64,000 nt of DNA from VGBV01 sp963780395 (GTDB lineage Bacteria > Actinomycetota > Thermoleophilia > Solirubrobacterales > 70-9), in the NCBI GenBank assembly GCA_963780395.1, contig CAWABY010000013.1:103016-167015 (forward strand), written 5' to 3'. The notes under the pieces are model-generated. The model was not told the DNA's origin. It saw only the letters and a list, made by a program, of their open reading frames with translations, and did no database searches. Shown piece by piece: positions 27,324 through 35,501 of this stretch. Position numbers and translations under genes: made by a program. Positions within the stretch are counted from its first letter, which is position 1. Each line of letters begins with the position of its first letter.

Positions 27324-29029
27324 ATGCTGGAGCTGCTTGCGCAAGCGGGGGAGATCTTCCCCGAGCAGGTGACCACGAACTCGCTGACGCAGAACCTGGT
27401 CTACGCGCTGGGGACCGTGGGAGCCCGTCGGTCGTCGCCGGTCTGGTCGTCGAGGTGCATCACGCGTCCAGCGCGGGGCTCGCGTCGATTGGATGGGTGG
27501 GGCGCTCGACGCGGCCAGCGTCCGGCCGCCTGAACGTCTTCAACCGTCGACGATCGAGAAGCTGGTCGGCTTCTTCATCGGGTTCGCGACCTATTTCGGG
27601 ATCGGCTTCGCGATCTGGAACTGGCAGTACAACGAGGCGTTCGAGGTCCCGAACCCGCTCGGGCAGTCGATCGAGGACTTCTGGTCGGCGTGGCACGCTG
27701 ACCAACGACCTGGCCCTGACCGCTGTCCCCCGACGGTCTTCACCCCGGCCTCGACCAACTTCCAGATCTTCATCTTCTTCCTGGCGGTGTTCGCGGGGAT
27801 CGTCCCCAACATCCTGCTCCATTCGCGGTTCGGAGCGGATGAAGGCCTCGGCCTTCTACATCACCTGCTTCGTGGCCACGATCGTCTCGTCCCTGGTTGA
27901 GCTACCTGACGTGGGGCTCGGTCGGGCCGCTCACGAACGAGGGCTTCCACGACTTCTTCTGGGCGAGGCCGTCGACCGGCTTCGACCTCAACCTGGCGAT
28001 CGTGCTCGGCGATGGGGCGATCGTGTTCGGTCTGGCTCTTCAACGTCTTCGGGGTGCGTCCGGCGCTCTGGTTCGGCTACCTGACGGGCGCGCTGCTGAT
28101 CCTGCCCGCCTTCGTGCTCATGTTCGTGCCCTACATCACGGGCAAATGGTCGAGCGACAACATGCAGTGGAACATCGCGCCGGAGGTGGGCTCGGCCTGG
28201 CGCTCACCTGGCTGTACTGCATGGGCTGGTCCTCGTACGGATTCGAGACCGTGGCTGCGTTCGCGCCCGAGTGCCGCTCGCCGAGACGGACATGCCGAGG
28301 TCCTGCGTGCCTCGGCCGCGTTCTTCTTCGTGCTCGAGGCCCTGCGGCCGCTGGGGCTCGGATGACGATGGCCGACACGGCGGTCGGAGACTTCATCGCC
28401 TTCAACAACTACGGCCTTCGTCGTCCTGGCGGTGCGCTGACCGGCGCGATCATCGCCTACCGGACGATACGCCTACCTGCTGCTGGCCCGTAATCGCGGG
28501 ATACGTGGCGGGCGCCGGCACGCGATGGACGTGTACGAAGCCGTCGGCAGATGTTAACCTGGTCGCCGCGGGCGCGCCGTTCCTCTCGTACGCCGTGTAC
28601 GAGTTCCTCGGCCGCAGGCGCATCGACGACCCAAGCTGCTCCCGGTATTCGCCACTGCGGGCACCTACGGGTCTGATCATGGTCGGCCTGATCGACTGGG
28701 GCACCGCCAAGGGCGGCTACTTCGGGATCACCGAGGGCGACTTCGCGTTCCAGCACGCCGAGATCACGCTCTGGTGGCGGGGATGGAGACTAGGGCTACG
28801 GCTGGGACAAGACGGTGAGCTGATCGGCATCGCGGTCTGCATCGGGGCCGGCATGCTGACCGCGCTCGTTCTGGGGTTCATCTACGACAAGACGTTCGGC
28901 ATGCGGGTGCCGGACGACCAGCAGGCCGAGGGCCTGGACAAGGTCCTGTGGGAGCTCCCCGACGAATACGAGCTGCACGGCAACGGAGCCGGAGACGGCA
29001 CCCGCAAGAAGGCGGCCGCGAAACGCTGA
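27324..29029 (+). pseudogene. Amino acid/amine permease (APC-like), multiply frameshifted
   Basis: ATG 27324 has a good ribosome-binding site (AGGAGAGG) and starts MLELLAQAGEIFPEQ, but the coding frame then changes about a dozen times. Membrane-type stretches appear in turn in all three frames: FFIGFATYFGIGFAIWNW, IFIFFLAVFAGIVPNILL, KASAFYITCFVATIVSSLV, NVFGVRPALWFGYLTGALL, GWSSYGFETVAAFAPE, RASAAFFFVLEAL, ELIGIAVCIGAGMLTALVLGF. GWSSYGFETVAAFAPE resembles the APC-type helix 6 region. The C-terminus (MRVPDDQQAEGLDKVLWELPDEYELHG) is intact in frame with the stop at 29029. Either the gene is decayed or this stretch is poorly sequenced. It is divergent from the catabolic genes and probably transported their substrate. 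Confidence 0.6.
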
Positions 29030-29058
29030 CCCGGCGGGGTCCGCGCGCCAGGCCCATC

Positions 29059-29064
29059 TAGGCT
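29059..29064 (+). promoter_or_regulatory. -10 box for rnz
   Basis: TAGGCT with a 6-base spacer to GTG 29071 predicts a leaderless RNase Z mRNA. Confidence 0.5.
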
Positions 29065-29070
29065 TGGCGC

Positions 29071-30057
29071 GTGGACCTCTCGGTCGTCTTCTACGGCACC
29101 GGCGGCTCCGTGCCCAGCGCCCGGAGGGCGACCGCCTGCGTGCTGATCCGCGCGGGGGGCAGTCGCGTCCTGGTGGACTGCGGCGAGGGCGCCCAGCGCC
29201 AGATGATGCGCTCGACCGGCCTCGTGCAGGTCGACGAGATCCTGATCACGCACCTGCACGCCGACCACTACCTCGGCCTGCCGGGGCTGCTCAAGACCTA
29301 CGACCTGCAGGAGCGCCAGGCGCCGTTGCGGATCGCGGGGCCGAAGGGCCTGCGCGAGCTTTTCGAGTCGCTGCGGCGGGTGTTCGGCAAGATCCGGTAC
29401 GAGATCGACCTGATCGAGCTCCAGGGTGGCGAGGCGCTCGAGCACGAGGGCTTCGAGATGCGGTCGTTCGAGGTCGAGCACCGGATGCCCGCCAACGGCT
29501 ACGCCTTCGTCGAGCTCGAGCGCCCGGGCCGCTTCGACGCCGACGCCGCGCGCGAGCTCGGTGTCAGCGACGTGCGCGACTTCGGCAGGCTGCAGAGGGG
29601 AGAGGCGGTCGCCGGCTCGAGCGGGGAGGTGCGCCCCGAGCAGGTGCTGGGCGAGGCCCGCCAGGGGCGGAAGGTCGTGATCACCGGCGACACCGCACCG
29701 TGCGAGATGACCCGCATCGCCGCCCACGGCGCCCAGCTGCTGGTCCACGACGGGACCTTCTCCGACGAGGAGGCGGCGCGGGCGGCCGAGACCGGGCACT
29801 CGACCGCGCGGGCCGCCGCCGAGCTCGCCGCGGAGGCGGAGGTCGAGATGCTGGCTCTTGTCCACATCTCATCCCGTTACCACGTCGGCGCGGTCCTGGA
29901 CGAGGCCCGGGAGACCTTCGCGAACACCCACGCCGTGCGCGACTTCGACCTGGTCGAGATCCCGTTCCCCGAGCGCGGCGAGCCGCGGCTGATCGAGCGT
30001 GGGGCCAAGCAGCAGCGTGAGGGGCCCGAGCCCGAGCCTGCCCCCTCCGGCGGTTGA
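29071..30057 (+). CDS. rnz: Ribonuclease Z (tRNA 3'-processing)
   Basis: RNase Z removes the 3' trailer from tRNA precursors that lack an encoded CCA, as the tRNA-Arg in this window does. The 328-residue metallo-beta-lactamase protein has LVDCGEGAQRQM, the zinc motif THLHADH (near residue 64), FEVEHRMPANGY, VVITGDTAPC and the C-terminal HISSRY with the last ligand. A Glu/Pro-rich tail of about 20 residues follows. The start is GTG, set by the -10 box. Confidence 0.92.
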   Translation: MDLSVVFYGTGGSVPSARRATACVLIRAGGSRVLVDCGEGAQRQMMRSTGLVQVDEILITHLHADHYLGLPGLLKTYDLQERQAPLRIAGPKGLRELFESLRRVFGKIRYEIDLIELQGGEALEHEGFEMRSFEVEHRMPANGYAFVELERPGRFDADAARELGVSDVRDFGRLQRGEAVAGSSGEVRPEQVLGEARQGRKVVITGDTAPCEMTRIAAHGAQLLVHDGTFSDEEAARAAETGHSTARAAAELAAEAEVEMLALVHISSRYHVGAVLDEARETFANTHAVRDFDLVEIPFPERGEPRLIERGAKQQREGPEPEPAPSGG

Positions 30058-30118
30058 GCAAGCACGGCCGCGCCAGCCATGCGAGGCTGCCCGGAACCGT
30101 TCAACCGAAGGAGGAGAG

Positions 30119-30331
30119 ATGGCAGAGAGCGTTTACCGCGTCACCGAGGTGGTCGGCGTCAGCTCGGACTCGTGGGAGCAGGCGGCGAAGAACGCGGTGG
30201 AGACGGTCTCGCAGTCCGTGCGCGACCTGCGGATCGCCGAGGTGATCCGCCAGGACGTGACCATCGACGGCGGCAAGGTCTCGGAGTTCCGCGTCCGCCT
30301 CGGCGTCTCGTTCAAGTACGACAAGGAGTAG
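30119..30331 (+). CDS. Dodecin (flavin-storage protein)
   Basis: Dodecin is a 70-residue flavin-binding protein that forms hollow dodecamers. The typical start VYRVTEVVGVSSDSWEQAAKNAV and the end VSEFRVRLGVSFKYD match the family closely; its flavin-stacking Trp is in DSWEQA. It has a strong ribosome-binding site (AAGGAGGAG, 30109-30117) and its own start at ATG 30119. Actinobacterial members are thought to buffer FMN or lumichrome. It sits between RNase Z and the pyrimidine operon without obvious link to either. Confidence 0.93.
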   Translation: MAESVYRVTEVVGVSSDSWEQAAKNAVETVSQSVRDLRIAEVIRQDVTIDGGKVSEFRVRLGVSFKYDKE

Positions 30332-30418
30332 GCAAGCCGCCGGCTTCGTCCGGGCTCAGCCTTCCGCAACCTGCGGCCTAACGGTCGCATCGTTTCGGGC
30401 AGCCGCCAGCGCCGCTGC

Positions 30419-30424
30419 TAGGCT
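30419..30424 (+). promoter_or_regulatory. -10 box of the pyrimidine operon
   Basis: TAGGCT lies about 50 bases before pyrR. A start near 30431 gives a 43-base leader that contains the PyrR-site-like hairpin. Confidence 0.4.
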
Positions 30425-30432
30425 GGCCCAGC

Positions 30433-30468
30433 ACCTTTAACCACGGTCCCGTGAGGCCGGGAAGGAGC
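30433..30468 (+). promoter_or_regulatory. PyrR-binding-loop-like leader over the pyrR ribosome-binding site
   Basis: The leader reads ACCTTTAACC followed by GGTCCC-GTGAGGCC-GGGAAGGAG. The TCCC/GGGA stem with its GAGGCC loop resembles the conserved PyrR-binding RNA hairpin. Here the 3' side of the stem runs into AAGGAG, the ribosome-binding site of pyrR, and there is no terminator. This fits translational control by PyrR, as proposed for other actinobacteria. The assignment is by pattern, not by covariation. Confidence 0.6.
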
Positions 30469-30473
30469 GGAAG

Positions 30474-31049
30474 ATGGACGACAGGGTCGTGCTCAGCCAC
30501 GACGATCTGCGCAAGGCGCTCGTGCGCATTGCCAACGAGATCGTCGAGAAGAACCCCGATGGCGAGGCGATCGCGCTGGTCGGCGTCCACACCAGGGGTG
30601 CGCTGCTCTCCTCCCGCCTGCACGCGCTGGTCGGCGAGCTGACCGGCTCGGAGGTGCCGCTCGGCGACCTCGACATCTCCTTCTACCGCGACGACATGAA
30701 GCGGCGCGAGCCGCTCGAGGCGCCCGTGGTCCACGCATCGCACCTCGACTTCGAGCTCGAGGGCCGCACCGTGATCCTGGTCGACGACGTGCTCTACACC
30801 GGGCGCACCGTCCGCGCGGGCATCGAGGCCCTGTTCGACTACGGACGGCCCGACCGCGTGCAGCTCGCCGTGCTGGTGGACCGCGGCCATCGCGAGCTGC
30901 CGATTCGCCCCGACTACGTAGGCAAGAACCTGCCGACGGCGGCCGAAGAGCGCGTCAACGTTCGCCTCGAGGAGGCCGACGGCCGCGACGAGGTTGCGAT
31001 CGTCCCGGCCGCCGCCGGGGTCGCCTCGAACGGGAAGGAGGAGGCATGA
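30474..31049 (+). CDS. pyrR: PyrR bifunctional pyrimidine regulator/uracil phosphoribosyltransferase
   Basis: PyrR binds UMP and represses pyr genes by attaching to leader RNA. It is also a weak uracil phosphoribosyltransferase. The 191-residue protein has VGVHTRGALLSSRL, YRDDMKRREPL and the PRPP-binding motif VILVDDVLYTGRTVRAG (near residue 100), then PIRPDYVGKNLPTAAEE. A 25-residue acidic/Ala tail is extra. It is the first gene of the operon, and its leader carries the likely binding site. Its stop overlaps the pyrB start (ATGA). Confidence 0.94.
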   Translation: MDDRVVLSHDDLRKALVRIANEIVEKNPDGEAIALVGVHTRGALLSSRLHALVGELTGSEVPLGDLDISFYRDDMKRREPLEAPVVHASHLDFELEGRTVILVDDVLYTGRTVRAGIEALFDYGRPDRVQLAVLVDRGHRELPIRPDYVGKNLPTAAEERVNVRLEEADGRDEVAIVPAAAGVASNGKEEA

Positions 31050-32008
31050 AGCACCTGCTCGGAGTGGAGGGCCTGGGGCGCGAGGAGGCCGAGCGGATCC
31101 TCGACCGGGCCGAGAGCTTCGCCGAGGTCGGCCGGCGCGACATCAAGAAGGTGCCGACGCTGCGCGGGCGCACGATCGTCAGCCTCTTCTACGAGTCATC
31201 GACGAGGACCAGCAGCTCCTTCGAGCTGGCTGCGAAGCGGCTCTCGGCCGACGTCGTCTCGATCAAGTCCGCGGGCTCCGCGGTGGACAAGGGCGAGAGC
31301 CTGAAGGACACGATCGCGACCCTGTCGGCCTACGACCCCGCGGCGATCGTGATCCGCTCGCCCCACGCCGGCGCCGCGGGCCTGGTCGCCGGCTGGACCG
31401 ACGCCTCGGTGATCAACGCCGGCGACGGCAAGCACGAGCACCCGAGCCAGGCGCTGCTGGACGTGTTCACGTTGCGTCAGCGCCTGGGCTCCCTGGACGG
31501 GACCAAGATCTGGATCGTCGGCGACGTCCTGCACAGCAGGGTGGCGCGGTCCTGCCTGCTCGCCTTCGGGCTGATGGGCGCCGAGGTGACCCTGTGCGGG
31601 CCGCCGACGCTGATCCCACGCGGGATCGCCGAGTCCACGGGCGTCTCGGTCGCCTACGACCTGGACGGGCTGGGCGAGGCCGACGTCGTTTACGCGCTGC
31701 GGATGCAGAACGAGCGCATGAGCGAGAGCTTCGTGCCCTCGCTGCGCGAGTACGCCGCGCGCTACCAGATCGACGCCAGGCGGCTGGGGCCACGGCAGCT
31801 TCTGATGCACCCGGGCCCGGTCAACCGCGGTGTCGAGCTGGCGCCCGAGGTGATCGACTCCCCACAGTCGCTGATCACCGCTCAGGTCGAGAGCGGCCTG
31901 GTGGTGCGGATGGCGATCCTCTACGAGCTGCTGACCGGCACCGAGCGCGCAAAGCCCGACAAGGGGCCCGCACCCGCCGACCCGCCGCGGATCGGGCAGC
32001 CGGCGTGA
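31046..32008 (+). CDS. pyrB: Aspartate carbamoyltransferase catalytic subunit
   Basis: This enzyme joins carbamoyl phosphate to aspartate, the committed step of UMP synthesis. The 320 residues include the carbamoyl-phosphate loop FYESSTRTSSSFELAAKRL (near residue 50), SIKSAGSAVDKGES, HPSQALLDVFT and MHPGPVNRGVEL. No regulatory subunit (PyrI) is present, as expected in this type of operon. It overlaps pyrR upstream and pyrC downstream by 4 bases each. Confidence 0.95.
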   Translation: MKHLLGVEGLGREEAERILDRAESFAEVGRRDIKKVPTLRGRTIVSLFYESSTRTSSSFELAAKRLSADVVSIKSAGSAVDKGESLKDTIATLSAYDPAAIVIRSPHAGAAGLVAGWTDASVINAGDGKHEHPSQALLDVFTLRQRLGSLDGTKIWIVGDVLHSRVARSCLLAFGLMGAEVTLCGPPTLIPRGIAESTGVSVAYDLDGLGEADVVYALRMQNERMSESFVPSLREYAARYQIDARRLGPRQLLMHPGPVNRGVELAPEVIDSPQSLITAQVESGLVVRMAILYELLTGTERAKPDKGPAPADPPRIGQPA

Positions 32009-33375
32009 CCGCTCCCGCCTCGCCCGAGAACGGGCCGGCCTTCCTGGTGCAGCGCGACGGCGATCCCGCCGAGCTGGTGATCCGCGGGGCGCGTGTACTG
32101 GATCCACGCGAGGACCTCGACGCGGCGCGCGACGTGATCGTCCGGGGCGGCGAGGTGGCCGAGCTGGCCGAGCCCGGGGGCGGATCGGCGCCGGAGGGAG
32201 CCGAGGTCGTCGAGGCCGAGGGGATGCTGGTGCTACCGGCCTTCGTCGACCCACACGTGCACTTTCGTGTCCCCGGGCAGGAGCACAAGGAGGACCTGGA
32301 GACGGGCACCCGGGCCGCCGCCGCGGGCGGCTATTGCGCGGTGATCGCGATGGCCAACACGCAGCCCCCGATCGACTCGGCGGCGGTGCTGGGGTCGGTC
32401 AGGGAGCTGGCCGAGCGCGAGGCCTCTGTGCCGGTCGGGTTCGTCGCCAACGTCACCCGGGGAATGGAGGGCGCCGAGCTGACCGAGATGGCCGAGCTGC
32501 GCGACGCCGGCGCGATCGGCTTCTCAGACGACGGCCTTCCGATCCGGAGCGCCCGCGTGCTGCGCCGCGCCCTCCAGTACCAGCGCCTCGCGGGCGGCGT
32601 CATCGCCCTGCACGAGGAGGACCCCGAGCTCTCAGGCGAGGGCGTCATGCACGAGGGCGAGGTCTCGGCCATGCTCGGCCTGGCCGGCATCCCCTCGGTC
32701 TCCGAGTCGACGATGATCGCCCGCGACTGCTCGCTCGCCCTGTTCGAGGACGCGCGCGTACACGTCCAACACCTCTCGGCGCGCGCCTCGGTCGAGGAGA
32801 TCGCCCGCGCCAAGGCCGCCGGCGTGCAGGTCACCTGCGAGGTGAGTCCCCACCACCTGACGCTGACGGACGAGCAGGTGCGAAGCCTCGACTCCCGTTT
32901 CAAGATGAACCCGCCGTTGCGCACCGAGGACGACCGCCAGGCGCTGATCGACGGCCTCCGCGACGGCATCATCGATTGCGTCGCCACCGACCACGCCCCG
33001 CATGCCCCGGAGGAGAAGGAGGTCCCCTTCGAGCAGGCGGCGATGGGGGTGACCGGGCTGGAGCATGCGTTCTCGGCCCTGCACCACGACCTCGTGCTGC
33101 CCGGCGCGCTCCCACTCGAGACGCTGGTCGAGCGCATGACCTGCGGCGGCGAGCCGTTCGGGATCGAGACGCCCAGGGTCAAGGCCGGAGCGCCGGCGAA
33201 CCTGGTCCTGATAGACCCGGCCCAGGAGTGGGTCGTAGGCACCGACGGCTACGAGAGCCGCTCCTTCAACAGCTGCTTCGCCGGGCGCACCCTGACGGGG
33301 CGGGTGCTGATGACGGTGGCGGCGGGCCAGGTGGCCTTCCGCCAGCGCTCCTTCGCGATTGGAGCTGCTGCGTGA
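32005..33375 (+). CDS. pyrC: Dihydroorotase
   Basis: Dihydroorotase closes carbamoyl-aspartate to dihydroorotate. The 456-residue class I enzyme shows the metal site DPHVHFRVPGQEHKEDLETG (near residue 78), AIGFSDDGLPI, CEVSPHHLTL, MNPPLRTEDDR and VATDHAPHAPEEK with the catalytic Asp. The start is GTG 32005, overlapping pyrB by 4 bases (GTGA). The N-terminal 30 residues carry ELVIRGARVLDPREDLDAARDV, the small beta domain of the amidohydrolases. Confidence 0.95.
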   Translation: MTAPASPENGPAFLVQRDGDPAELVIRGARVLDPREDLDAARDVIVRGGEVAELAEPGGGSAPEGAEVVEAEGMLVLPAFVDPHVHFRVPGQEHKEDLETGTRAAAAGGYCAVIAMANTQPPIDSAAVLGSVRELAEREASVPVGFVANVTRGMEGAELTEMAELRDAGAIGFSDDGLPIRSARVLRRALQYQRLAGGVIALHEEDPELSGEGVMHEGEVSAMLGLAGIPSVSESTMIARDCSLALFEDARVHVQHLSARASVEEIARAKAAGVQVTCEVSPHHLTLTDEQVRSLDSRFKMNPPLRTEDDRQALIDGLRDGIIDCVATDHAPHAPEEKEVPFEQAAMGVTGLEHAFSALHHDLVLPGALPLETLVERMTCGGEPFGIETPRVKAGAPANLVLIDPAQEWVVGTDGYESRSFNSCFAGRTLTGRVLMTVAAGQVAFRQRSFAIGAAA

Positions 33376-33941
33376 GCGCTTCGAGGCTCGATCGCGAGCG
33401 CGCGGCGCTGGTTGTCGTCGACATCCAGGAGGGTTTCCGCAAGGTCCTGCCGGACTTCGAGCAGGTGGCGCACGCGACCGCGACCCTGGTCCGCGGTGCC
33501 GAGGCGATGGAGGTGCCGGTGCTGATCACCGAGCAGTACCCGAAGGGCCTCGGCGAGACCGCTCCCGAGGTCGCCGAGGCGCTCCCCGACGGCGCCGCCC
33601 CGCTGGAAAAGACGGTGTTCTCGGCAGCCGAGGCCGAAGGCTTCGACCTCGGAGGCCGCGACCAGGCGATCGTCTGTGGGATCGAGACCCATGTCTGCGT
33701 CAACCAGACCGCCCTGGACCTGCTGGCCTCCGGCGCCGACGTCCAGGTGGTCGAGGACGCGGTCGGCTCCCGGTTCCCGGATTCGAAGCGGATCGGCCTG
33801 CGGAAGATGGAGCGGGCGGGAGCGGTGCTGACCAGCGTCGAGACGGCGCTGTTCGAGCTGCTCGGCCGCGCCGGGACCGACGAGTTCAAGGCGGTGCAGA
33901 AGCTGATCCTCGAGTACGCCCCCAACGAGGTGACGAAGTGA
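33372..33941 (+). CDS. Isochorismatase-family cysteine hydrolase in the pyr operon
   Basis: This 189-residue cysteine hydrolase has the family catalytic triad: Asp in LVVVDIQEGF, Lys in PLEKTVFSA and Cys in CGIETHVCVNQTAL. Relatives hydrolyse isochorismate, nicotinamide, N-carbamoyl amines or ureidoacrylate. Placement between pyrC and carA with 4-base overlaps on both sides shows it is co-translated with pyrimidine synthesis genes, where it has no textbook role. A clean-up function on carbamoyl compounds is a guess. The start is GTG 33372. Confidence 0.85.
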   Translation: MSASRLDRERAALVVVDIQEGFRKVLPDFEQVAHATATLVRGAEAMEVPVLITEQYPKGLGETAPEVAEALPDGAAPLEKTVFSAAEAEGFDLGGRDQAIVCGIETHVCVNQTALDLLASGADVQVVEDAVGSRFPDSKRIGLRKMERAGAVLTSVETALFELLGRAGTDEFKAVQKLILEYAPNEVTK

Positions 33942-35045
33942 GCGCGGGCTATGTGCTCCTCGAGGACGGGACGCGCCTGGACGGCGAGCTACACGGCGAC
34001 CACGTCACGGGGGAGGTCGTCTTCAACACCTCGATGACCGGCTACCAGGAGGCAGTCACTGATCCCTCCTACGCCGGCCAGATCATCACCTTCACCTACC
34101 CCCTGATCGGCAACTACGGCGTCTCGGCGCAGGCGATGGAGTCCGACCGGGTCCACGCCCGCGGCGTGATCATGCGCGAGGCCAAGAACTCAGAGGACGC
34201 GGCCAGCGCCGAGGGCGGCTGGCTCGACTGGCTCGCCGACTGCGGCGTGCCCGCGATCTCCGGCGTCGACACGCGGGCCCTGGTGCGCCACATCCGCGAC
34301 CGCGGCGCGATGCGGGGCGGCATCTTCGCGGCCGAGCTGGCCGAGGGGGAGGCGCGCGAGCTGGTCGCCGCCGAGCCGCCCGATGGACGGCGCCGACCTT
34401 GCGCGCGAGGTGACGCCGTCGGAGCCGATCGAGTTCGCCGGCGACGGCCCCCACGTCGTCGGCGTCGACACCGGCATCAAGCTCAGCATCATTCGCCAGC
34501 TCCGGGAGCGCGGCTGTCGGCTGACGCTGCTGCCCTGCGACTCGACCGCGGAGCAGATCCTGGACCGGAAGCCGGACCTCGTCTTCCTCGCCAACGGTCC
34601 TGGTGACCCCGGCGCGCTCGATTACGTCGTCGAGAACGTCCGGGGCGTGGTGGGCAAGAAGCCCGTTGTCGGCATCTGCCTCGGCCACCAGCTCCTCTGT
34701 CGCGCCGTCGGCCTCGACACGTTCAAGCTCCCCTTCGGGCACCGCGGCGCCAACCACCCGGTGAAAGACCTGGAGACGGGCCGCATCGACATCACCTCCC
34801 AGAACCACGGCTTCGCCGTCAGCGGCCCCGGCGGAGAGGGCACGATCGAGGGCGACGAGCCGGTGCGCTGGAGCACCGACTTCGGCGAGGCCGAGCTCTC
34901 CCACCTGAACCTGTACGACCGCACCGTCGAGGGTCTGGTCCTCAAGGACGTCCCCGGCTGCACGGTCCAGTACCACCCCGAGGCCGGCCCGGGCCCCCAC
35001 GACGCCCGCTACCTGTTCGACCGCTTCCTGGAGCTGACCAAGTGA
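33938..35045 (+). CDS. carA: Carbamoyl-phosphate synthase small subunit, apparent +1 frameshift
   Basis: CarA supplies ammonia from glutamine to CarB. Residues 1-147 (frame from GTG 33938) hold GEVVFNTSMTGYQEAVTDPSYAGQ and ISGVDTRALVRHIRDRGAMRGG. The frame then runs into GEARELVAAEPP at 34378 and is lost. The rest continues one base later from MDGADLAREV (34383) to 35045 with the class I amidotransferase site VGICLGHQLL (Cys) and QYHPEAGPGPHD (His). Removing one C from the CCC at 34379-34381 restores one 368-residue protein. Since CarB and the rest of the operon are intact, a sequencing error is the simplest reading. A real frameshift cannot be excluded. Confidence 0.88.
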
Positions 35046-35057
35046 CAGCAGGAGGCG

Positions 35058-35501
35058 ATGACCGAAGTCCAGCGGCAGAACGTGGACCTCGTGCGGCGCG
35101 TCAACGAGCTCGGCGGATCATCCGCCGACATGGGGGCGCTCGTGGAGCGGTTCGACGAGTTCTTCCGGCCGGACGCCAACTGGAAGCCCCGGATGATGGG
35201 GTTCGGAAGGGACGCCTACGTCGGCCGGGACGGAATCCGTCAGTACGTGGACGAGATGCAGGAGACGACTGACGAGGTCGATTTCGAGATCGCCGAGCTC
35301 CGGCCCGTCGGCGACGAGCACGTACTGCTCTTGGGACGGTTGCACCTGCTTGGGAAGGGCAGCCGCGTTCCGCTCGACATGGAGTGGGCGATCCTCTGGG
35401 GCTTCGAGGCCGGGTTGATCAGGTCGGGGGTGGCCTTCAACAGCCACACCGAGGCGGAGGCCGAGGCCGACCGCATCGGCGGTGGGGGTGCCGATGCCTA
35501 G
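35058..35501 (+). CDS. NTF2/SnoaL-like protein between carA and carB
   Basis: This 147-residue NTF2-like protein has the helix TEVQRQNVDLVRRVNELGG, a strand pair around NWKPRMMGFGRDAYVGRDGIRQYVDEM, and EVDFEIAELRPVGDEHVLLLGRLHLLGKG, then MEWAILWGFEAGLIRSGVAFNSHTEAEAEA. There is no recognisable active site. It lies 12 bases after carA, and its end overlaps the likely carB start by 8 bases, so it is a true operon member that splits a gene pair which is normally adjacent. Its role is unknown. Confidence 0.78.
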   Translation: MTEVQRQNVDLVRRVNELGGSSADMGALVERFDEFFRPDANWKPRMMGFGRDAYVGRDGIRQYVDEMQETTDEVDFEIAELRPVGDEHVLLLGRLHLLGKGSRVPLDMEWAILWGFEAGLIRSGVAFNSHTEAEAEADRIGGGGADA

